Origin: an uncultured Prevotellaceae bacterium
GTDB lineage: Bacteria; Bacteroidota; Bacteroidia; Bacteroidales; Bacteroidaceae
Assembly: GCA_946406435.1 (NCBI GenBank)
Contig: CAMJKP010000003.1
Coordinates: 1 to 64,000, forward strand
Reading direction: 5' to 3'
Length of the DNA stretch: 64,000 nucleotides
In this document: piece by piece, positions 1 to 6,434 of the stretch
How the letters are laid out: the number at the start of each line of letters is the position of its first letter
Position numbering within the stretch: the stretch's first letter is position 1
Position numbers and translations under genes: made by a program
Notes under the pieces: generated by a model
Seen by the model: only the letters and a program-made list of their open reading frames with translations
The model's database searches: none
Told to the model about the DNA's origin: nothing

Positions 1-819
1 ACCATTAGGATTGGAATAGCCATTAGACTTCTGACTGTAGTCTCCACTGCCATCAGACAAGGCGTTGTTTGATTGTGGTGACAGTCCTACTTGCTGTACT
101 GATGGCACATCATTTCTTTTCCCTTCATTCTGACTGCCATCGGCTTCTACATGCGAAGAAGGGATGTCAGCAGACTGATGGGAAATGTTGTTCTGAGAAG
201 AATCGGATGTTCTTTCATCCGTCACAGATTTACCCACATTGTCACTATCATTAGATTGTAGTGACGGATGGAACACATGACCATCGGCAGAAGGAACAAC
301 GCCCACGCTAGTTACTTGGGAATTGTAGAAACCTGAGTCAGAACCTTCCGCACCTTTGTTTCTGTCATCTGGCACCTCAATAGTGAATACCCTTGCAGGT
401 GGAACTTCCGCGGTGACGATTGCAGTGCCGTCGGCATTCCTTCTTGTTGCGAACGGATTCTTGACAAACCTGCCATCCACATACCAGCCCGAAAAAGCAT
501 GAAGCGTATGGATGCGGTTATCTCCTACCTTCTGTGAAGAGGAAATACCCAGAGCCTCCATCGCCTCTATAAGTTTGGGAACCGTCTTGCGGTCTTTATC
601 CCAGATCTTGGCAAGTTGGGTGTTGTCAACCATCACTTGGCCGGGCAAGATTTCAACCTGTTGAGTCTTGCTTATCTGTACCAGTTTCGTTTCGCGTTCA
701 GCGAGTTCTACAAGCGACATGAAGCATTCCATGCGGTCAATCTTGTACTTCTTGCTGCGGAGATACTTCATCTGTTCCTCGGACAGAATGAAGCAGTAAT
801 GAATTATATGCTCGTTCAT
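1..819 (-). CDS. Element-encoded protein with winged-helix-like N-terminal region (MNEHIIHYCFILSEEQMKYL...), C-terminus off the window edge
   Basis: Open reading frame from ATG at 817-819 (minus) with no stop down to position 1; absent from the ORF track because it is truncated. Segment 'LAKIWDKDRKTVPKLIEAMEALGI' resembles an HTH. Confidence 0.75.
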   Translation of the reverse strand, partial: MNEHIIHYCFILSEEQMKYLRSKKYKIDRMECFMSLVELAERETKLVQISKTQQVEILPGQVMVDNTQLAKIWDKDRKTVPKLIEAMEALGISSSQKVGDNRIHTLHAFSGWYVDGRFVKNPFATRRNADGTAIVTAEVPPARVFTIEVPDDRNKGAEGSDSGFYNSQVTSVGVVPSADGHVFHPSLQSNDSDNVGKSVTDERTSDSSQNNISHQSADIPSSHVEADGSQNEGKRNDVPSVQQVGLSPQSNNALSDGSGDYSQKSNGYSNPNG

Positions 820-831
820 AATTGCTTGATT

Positions 832-1269
832 TTAGATTTTATCCCCATCAAAAGGTTTTGCAATAGGTTGACTTCGTCGAGCTAAACCTTCATCGTTCCA
901 GCTGGACTTGTTCGGCTTGCGCTTGTGCGATGCAAGGATTGCAGCGTTCTGTTCCTCATCCGTCAGAGGGATGGGATTCTTGCGGTTCGCTTCCAGCCAC
1001 TTGTCTATCTCATCAAGGTAGATGACCCATCGCTTGCCTGGCTTGGAGCCGGGGATTTCCCTGTTCGCGAGTTTCTGATAGATGGTCGCAAGGGGAATGT
1101 TGGTGTACTCGGCAACCTGCTCTGGCGTGACAGGGCGGTGTCTGTTCTCTCTCTGCTGAGTTGGTCTGTTCTGAAGGTTCAGCAGTAACGCCTTCATGCC
1201 CGATACTTCATCCCGAAGTTCGGCGATGACCTGCGGAAGGTCATTGAACGTAATTTGATCTTTTATCAT
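832..1269 (-). CDS. Excisionase-type helix-turn-helix DNA-binding protein
   Basis: ORF 832-1338; likely start MIKDQITF at 1269. 'VTPEQVAEYTNIPLATIYQKLANREIPGSKPGKRWVIYLDEIDKWLE' is a typical HTH_17/excisionase pattern. Confidence 0.8.
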   Translation of the reverse strand: MIKDQITFNDLPQVIAELRDEVSGMKALLLNLQNRPTQQRENRHRPVTPEQVAEYTNIPLATIYQKLANREIPGSKPGKRWVIYLDEIDKWLEANRKNPIPLTDEEQNAAILASHKRKPNKSSWNDEGLARRSQPIAKPFDGDKI

Positions 1270-1609
1270 TTGACAACACGACCCTTTAGTGGAATCGTGC
1301 TGCAAAGGAACCCCGTTATGAATCGGAGGGCAAGCCACAGTTTTATAACTGGTGCGTCACGAAACAATCACGCAGTTGAGCCTTGTTTTTGGCTGTTATT
1401 CGTGGATAAAACAGGATTTTGAAGCGGATTTTGACAATATTGAACATATAAGTATAATGAATGACAATTGGGATTTCGGCTGTTTTTGGGGTAAGATTTC
1501 AGTGCAAAAGGGCATAGGAACATCAGGACCACACCAAAGTTTGGCTTCTAATGTGGCTCCAATATGTGATGTCTAAGTATAGATGCTGAATAGGTGAGAA
1601 AGATTGGTA

Positions 1610-2557
1610 TCAGCCTTTCTCTACGCCCAGTTGTGAAGGAATATGGAATAGCAGTCCGTCTGCTCCCTGGATGTCACAATGTATCTGGTCGCTGTTGGAT
1701 GTGACTGTCAAGTTCCTGAGTGTGCTATGTGACAATGGCTCCCCACTGGCTGTTACGCACAATGAAGCAAAACGACGCTCGATATAGCAGGCGCAATCAT
1801 CGTTGCTGTAAACCTTGCCTTTGCCAAGTCCCAACCTTATGGCAATGCTCCAGACCAGATGACGGACATCGAAGCTGCTCAGTTTAGTCTTGTATCTCTT
1901 CCACTCAACTTCAGGACGATAGTTGTGATCCATGGCAAATCTCAACAGGTCTGTACAGAACTCGTCCATGTCTTCCTCGTAAATAAAAGGTGACATGATG
2001 TATAGAAGGTATTCATGAATGGTGTCCAGTTTCTTCTTCTGGTTTTCTGCCTGACTTTGATAAAAGTCATCAATGCCTTGCTGGTAGGTTGCACTGGCAT
2101 GGTTTTCTTTCGGGAGTACTTCAGTATCTTCCGCACATACCTCTTCTACAACCTCTGTCTCATTTATCTCTTCAGTGGTTTCCACTTCGCAAATGGTATC
2201 AATGTTTTCAGACTCGTTGATAATAGGTATTGCCTCCAAAAGAAAAACAGGTTTCTGTGCTGTTGATTCATTTGTTGCAGTTTGATAATTGCAAGCATGA
2301 GTCTTGGTTTTCCTCGTCTGCGCTATTCCCACGAAAGCATACTGCACAGCCATATACATTGACCATAGGACAATTACTGACATCATGTAGATGATACCGA
2401 CAGGAACAATGTCATCGGGTAAGATTGAGTCAGCCCACTGACAAAGTGGAATTGAAAGAAGAAGTACTGCAACTCCCGGCAGTATTCTTGTGGAGATCCA
2501 TTCTAGTCGGATGGATGCCTCCCGTGAAGTGATTGAAGATGGTGAATCTATTTTCAT
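1610..2557 (-). CDS. Hypothetical membrane protein of the integrative element
   Basis: 315-aa ORF with two N-terminal hydrophobic segments, acidic middle and conserved-looking C-terminal domain. Confidence 0.6.
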   Translation of the reverse strand: MKIDSPSSITSREASIRLEWISTRILPGVAVLLLSIPLCQWADSILPDDIVPVGIIYMMSVIVLWSMYMAVQYAFVGIAQTRKTKTHACNYQTATNESTAQKPVFLLEAIPIINESENIDTICEVETTEEINETEVVEEVCAEDTEVLPKENHASATYQQGIDDFYQSQAENQKKKLDTIHEYLLYIMSPFIYEEDMDEFCTDLLRFAMDHNYRPEVEWKRYKTKLSSFDVRHLVWSIAIRLGLGKGKVYSNDDCACYIERRFASLCVTASGEPLSHSTLRNLTVTSNSDQIHCDIQGADGLLFHIPSQLGVEKG

Positions 2558-2861
2558 TGTCTTTATGTGTTATTGTTCGTTGTTTCAGAAAACGCGCTGC
2601 AAAGTTAAGAAGATTTTTGCTTATGACGTATAGTCTTTTCGTCTGTAGGCCAGAGATTTATGTTTATTTGTGAATCATACTTGAAGTGAGTATGATTTTC
2701 ACACTTGGCCTTTTCCTCCTTTTTCGCAGTTGTTTGATTGCTTGGCAAAGGTATAACGAAAAATGAGAGCCAATCCTGTTGGTTCTCATCTTTCCATGTT
2801 TGTGACCTGAAAATAGTATCTTTGGTTTCATTTCTCGAAGAAATAGAACCAACAAATAGGT

Positions 2862-4025
2862 TTATCCCTGCCCGACGACTTTCAGTTGCGGAGTTATCTT
2901 TGGCTTCAACGTGATGCGGTTGACCGACTCGCGCTTGCTCTCGTCAGCCATGTTCGCATAAATCTGAGTGGTTTCCACATTTTTGTGTCCGAGCATGTGC
3001 TGGACGGTGTAGATGCCTGTTCCTGCATCAACCTGCAAGGAGCCAAAGGTATGGCGGGCGCAGTGGAATGTGATGTGCTTGGTGATGCCTGCTGCCTTCA
3101 GCCAGTTCTTCAAGGTGGTGCCAGTCATTTTGTCCTTGAAGTCTGGGAAGACTTTTGCATCGGGTTCGTGTTCTCCGTCATCGAAGCCAATGAGTTCAAG
3201 TGCCTCTTCGCTGACTGGGTTGTTCACGAGCTGCTGAGTCTTCTGCATACGCACTGTGATATACATGCCTCCATCTCCGTATGGCTGAATCTTCTTCCAT
3301 GTCAGCGCCTTGACGTCGCTCTTTCTGAGTCCTGTGAGGCAGGAGAAGAGGAATGCTTTCTTCAATACAGGTTCTTTGCAGTCGGTGTTGGCAAGATTTA
3401 CGAGTTCCGGCTGTGAGAGGTGTTCCTTCTCCGTAGGAATGGTGTCTATCCTGTCAAGGAAGCCATTGGGATTCTCCTTGATCTTGTGGTCACGGTAGGC
3501 AGTGTGGAGAACGGCACGGAAGGTTGACCAGTAGCCTGCAATGGTGTTGGTGTGCAGTTTCTGCTTCTTGTGGATGGTCTGTGGAGCGGTATAAAGGTAC
3601 TCCTTGAACTTGTTGCACAGGTCAACGTCTATCTCCCCGAAGGTGCATTTCCCTTCGCAGAAGGTTTCGAAATGCTTATAGACGTTCTGCCACTTGGTGT
3701 TCCTGGCATCGGCCCTCTTCTTGAACCATGCGAGGAAGCTGCCTTTCTCCTTTTCTCTGTCGAAGAAGTCGTAGCGTTCATTCACGATGCTCTCATAGCG
3801 TCGGCAGCGCAGTGCCTCGGCTTTCTCCGTCATGCGCTCGTTGTAGTCACGCTCGCGCTGGTTCTTGGGCTTGGCAAAGATGTAGATGCCAAGTGACTCA
3901 TGTCGCTGTACCTTCATGGTTGACTCGTCCCTGTAGCCGGGATAGTAGTCAAGGTAGAAACTCAGTTGCGTACCTTTCTTTATCTTACGCGTACGCAAGG
4001 TTACTGTCTTGCAAATGTTACTCAT
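2862..4025 (-). CDS. Tyrosine-type site-specific recombinase/integrase
   Basis: 387 aa; catalytic pattern 'TGLRKSDVKAL ... HCARHTFGSLQVDAGTGIYTVQHMLGHKNVETTQIYA' (R, HxxR, H, Y). Confidence 0.95.
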   Translation of the reverse strand: MSNICKTVTLRTRKIKKGTQLSFYLDYYPGYRDESTMKVQRHESLGIYIFAKPKNQRERDYNERMTEKAEALRCRRYESIVNERYDFFDREKEKGSFLAWFKKRADARNTKWQNVYKHFETFCEGKCTFGEIDVDLCNKFKEYLYTAPQTIHKKQKLHTNTIAGYWSTFRAVLHTAYRDHKIKENPNGFLDRIDTIPTEKEHLSQPELVNLANTDCKEPVLKKAFLFSCLTGLRKSDVKALTWKKIQPYGDGGMYITVRMQKTQQLVNNPVSEEALELIGFDDGEHEPDAKVFPDFKDKMTGTTLKNWLKAAGITKHITFHCARHTFGSLQVDAGTGIYTVQHMLGHKNVETTQIYANMADESKRESVNRITLKPKITPQLKVVGQG

Positions 4026-4087
4026 ACTTGTATGAAATTTGTTTTGTTAATAATCGAAGGCTATGCGTCTCATAGCAGGTGCAAAGT

Positions 4088-4158
4088 AACTGCGTGATGG
4101 AAGAGTGACCAACTTACCCTTTCATAACTCATGGATAATTGTACTTTCACGCAGTTGA
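4088..4158. repeat. Inverted repeat aactgcgtga ... tcacgcagtt upstream of the integrase; the right half belongs to a composite motif also present at 1342-1379
   Basis: aactgcgtga at 4088-4097 and tcacgcagttga at 4147-4158; TTnATAACT-N17-TCACGCAGTTGA at 4121-4158 and 1342-1379. Confidence 0.7.
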
Positions 4159-4174
4159 TGCTTATTATTGGGCA

Positions 4175-5149
4175 TTATTGGAGCCTGTAAGCCCCGAATT
4201 GTGCAAGTCTGCTTGCCATTATTCGGTCTAATTCCTCCTTGACGATGAGGTTCTGCACTCCGACTTTCACCTTCGTGAGGTTGTTCGTCTTGACGATAAC
4301 GCAGATGTTGCTCTTGGTCATGCCGTACTTCTCGGCAGCTTCGGTGGTGGTGTAATAGGCATCACTCGCCTTCAGGTCGGGACGGAAGATGTCATCAAGA
4401 TGTTTCTTTGAGTAATAGGTCGTGCCATATTCTCGCTTGGTGGGAATATGGCGGCGGTAGGCTTGGGTGCGCAAGGATTCCTTGGTCGTGGAATAGAGTA
4501 CTACTGCCTCATCCGTAGTCAGCCATTCTGTTATGGCTTCTATCTCAGCAGGAACTCCGAAGAGCGCATCCATGTGCTTTCGGCTATAATAGTTCTTGCC
4601 TGCAATCTTGCACATAGGTATGTTGTTCCTCTTGGCAGATACATAGAGCCATGACTTCTTTACCTTGTAGATAGCCATAACGTCCTCGCCAGAGATGTAT
4701 TCAAGTGGCTCGATGTTCTGAACAGAATCCTCTTTTCTCGCTGGCTTACTTGAAGCACGTCCTTTCTTCAACGATAGGGAAGAAGGAGTCAAGGGCTTGT
4801 AGGTTGGCAATACTCTATGATAAGGATTGCCAGCAAGCATCTTCTCGATGTCAGCCTTGCGGATGAAAGCCATACGGCTGCTGATTCGTGATGCAGGAAG
4901 TTTACCCTCGTTTACCAACTTGTAAACGTACTGACGGGAGCATCCCATGAGGATGGCAGCCTTGGAGAATGTGAGATACTCCTGGCTGGCGATGTCTATA
5001 ACTGGCTGGACTGCCTTCAAAAAGTCCTGTTGTCTTTTCTTGCGCTGAGCCTTTGCTGCCTCAGCACATTGTTCTGAGCAATACCTCTGCGAGCCGCTGT
5101 TACAAGTGAACTCCTTGCCGCAGAAGGCGCATTTTCTTGTCTTTCTCAT
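4175..5149 (-). CDS. Zinc-finger protein with four tandem excisionase-like HTH segments
   Basis: N-terminal CAFCGKEF...CSEQC cysteine motif, then four repeats of the type 'yxtxxEAaxxyxxtkxxlyxxxkxxxixxxkxxxxxxyxxkxxlDxi'. Confidence 0.75.
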   Translation of the reverse strand: MRKTRKCAFCGKEFTCNSGSQRYCSEQCAEAAKAQRKKRQQDFLKAVQPVIDIASQEYLTFSKAAILMGCSRQYVYKLVNEGKLPASRISSRMAFIRKADIEKMLAGNPYHRVLPTYKPLTPSSLSLKKGRASSKPARKEDSVQNIEPLEYISGEDVMAIYKVKKSWLYVSAKRNNIPMCKIAGKNYYSRKHMDALFGVPAEIEAITEWLTTDEAVVLYSTTKESLRTQAYRRHIPTKREYGTTYYSKKHLDDIFRPDLKASDAYYTTTEAAEKYGMTKSNICVIVKTNNLTKVKVGVQNLIVKEELDRIMASRLAQFGAYRLQ

Positions 5150-5302
5150 TTGACTCCTTTTTATGTGGTTTTACAATCAATTTCATGCAAACCGCCACGG
5201 AGTGAACTTTCGTCAATCATTGACACCCATTGTCAACTCATTCCACGATGTCACGTTCTTCAAATGAGGTCACTTCCTTGCTCTTTTCCCTCTCGTTCAT
5301 CA

Positions 5303-5350
5303 GTCAACCGTTGTCCACTCTTGTCAACCTTTGTCAACCCTGTCCACGAG
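5303..5350. repeat. Tandem ~10-bp direct repeats GTCMACYNTT (about 5 units)
   Basis: GTCAACCGTT (5303), GTCCACTCTT (5313), GTCAACCTTT (5323), GTCAACCCT (5333), GTCCACGAG (5342); related GTCAA at 5212 and 5232. Confidence 0.8.
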
Positions 5351-5397
5351 ATGGCAAAATAAAAGCCCTCAAAATTCTCCGCGGTAGAAATGCGTTG

Positions 5398-5429
5398 CAA
5401 AGGTAAGCGGATTTTTGAGAACTACCAAA
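5398..5429 (-). promoter_or_regulatory. Bacteroidetes-type promoter for the four-HTH gene
   Basis: Minus strand TACCTTTG (5405-5398), with TTTG about 20 nt upstream (5429-5426). Confidence 0.55.
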
Positions 5430-5510
5430 AAACGAGTCTGAAGTGTTAAAATCTAAAAGTAGTTGATATACAAGGGTTTATCTCTATGTGTTTTTCGTTG
5501 TTTATTGTTG

Positions 5511-5545
5511 TTTAGAGGTCTCTAAATACAACAAGCTGAAAAAGC
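5511..5545. other. Putative element/chromosome junction (att site) in the BspA-like gene
   Basis: LRR coding similarity stops after GGAGCTTTTTCAGC; adjacent inverted repeat TTTAGAG-GT-CTCTAAA at 5511-5526 supplies the stop codon. Confidence 0.5.
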
Positions 5546-5878
5546 TCCATAACCTATGCTCGTTACGGAATTAGGAATTGTAACGGAATTTAGTTCTGGG
5601 CAACGAGAGAATGCATCCATAGAAATTCTCGCCACTTTATAATCTTTGCCATAAGTTACTGTTGCAGGAATAACAACATCGCCTGAATATTTTTTTTCAC
5701 CATCAGTAACTTCCGCTTCACCAAAAATACGACTATTTTTTTTGAAATCAAAATAATCAAGATTATAATACAAACCATTAATCTCTGTTTGCTCACCAAC
5801 AGCCTTTTGAGCATGTCCTGCCACTGACACTACCAGTGTCAGCATAAGCATTAAGAATTTCATTGATTTTGTCATCAT
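5522..5878 (-). pseudogene. Truncated BspA-like (LRR_5) secreted protein, N-terminal fragment
   Basis: Signal peptide plus 'AFSRCPELNSVTIPNSVTSIGYGAFSACCI*': ends within the second LRR. Confidence 0.7.
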
Positions 5879-5920
5879 CGATGCTTTTTAAGTTTCGTTA
5901 TTATACCGTTTTTATTTCTG

Positions 5921-6281
5921 GTGCAAAGTTACAAAATTTTTCTTGCGGTTCACGAATTTTTCCCGATTTTTTTTGTGTTTTGTGAGTATTTTTTTGAATT
6001 AGCACCTACAGCCTCTGTAACTTATGCGGTGTCATTAGTGTCAAGTGTCATTGGTGTCATTAAGAATTTTCTAATTGTAGGGAAAGTGTATTTCTGTTCA
6101 TAATAATATATAAAAATATTTTTATATATTATTATGGCCTCCCCCCGCACTTCAAAGTTGCTTAATGACACTCGTGACACCTGACACCAATGACACCACA
6201 GAAAAATTTTAAAAAAGTTGCCGAAAGATTCGTGAACCGCAATGAGAATGTTGTAACTTTGCACTCGTAAAAACAAGGACG
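5921..6281. repeat. Long imperfect inverted repeat with GTGTCA clusters and a central 38-bp palindrome
   Basis: Arms tgcggttcacgaat (5944-5957)/attcgtgaaccgca (6228-6241) and ggtgtcattagtgtcaagtgtcattggtgtcattaag (6029-6064)/reverse complement (6161-6197); perfect palindrome 6099-6136. Confidence 0.85.
6254..6261 (+). promoter_or_regulatory. -7 element TAACTTTG (rightward promoter); mirror copy TAACTTTG on the minus strand at about 5932-5925 drives the LRR fragment
   Basis: TTGTAACTTTGCAC present on both outer arms of the inverted repeat. Confidence 0.5.
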
Positions 6282-6340
6282 TGCGCCTACCGTTGGGCTA
6301 ACACGCACCTCAATCAAAGACAGCTAAAAGAGGCTCAAGT

Positions 6341-6384
6341 CCGTTATGATACCGTTATAAAGCCGTTGCAAGTCCGTTCCCCAC
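6341..6384. repeat. 11-bp-period array (4 units beginning CCGTT)
   Basis: CCGTT at 6341, 6352, 6363, 6374, exactly 11 bp apart. Confidence 0.85.
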
Positions 6385-6434
6385 AGCGGTGCTAAGCCCT
6401 ATCCGGAAGGGCGAATGAAGGGAAGGACAAAGGC

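Noticed and set aside
2664-2855. 63-aa minus ORF downstream of the integrase
   Set aside because: Low-quality basic ORF with no ribosome-site or family evidence.
2886-3416. 176-aa plus-strand ORF
   Set aside because: Antisense to the integrase gene; no recognisable features.
6279-6312. tRNA D-arm-like sequence on the minus strand (GTGTTAGCCCAACGGTAGGCGCACG)
   Set aside because: No matching anticodon arm, T arm or acceptor stem could be folded from the flanks; at most a remnant or coincidence.
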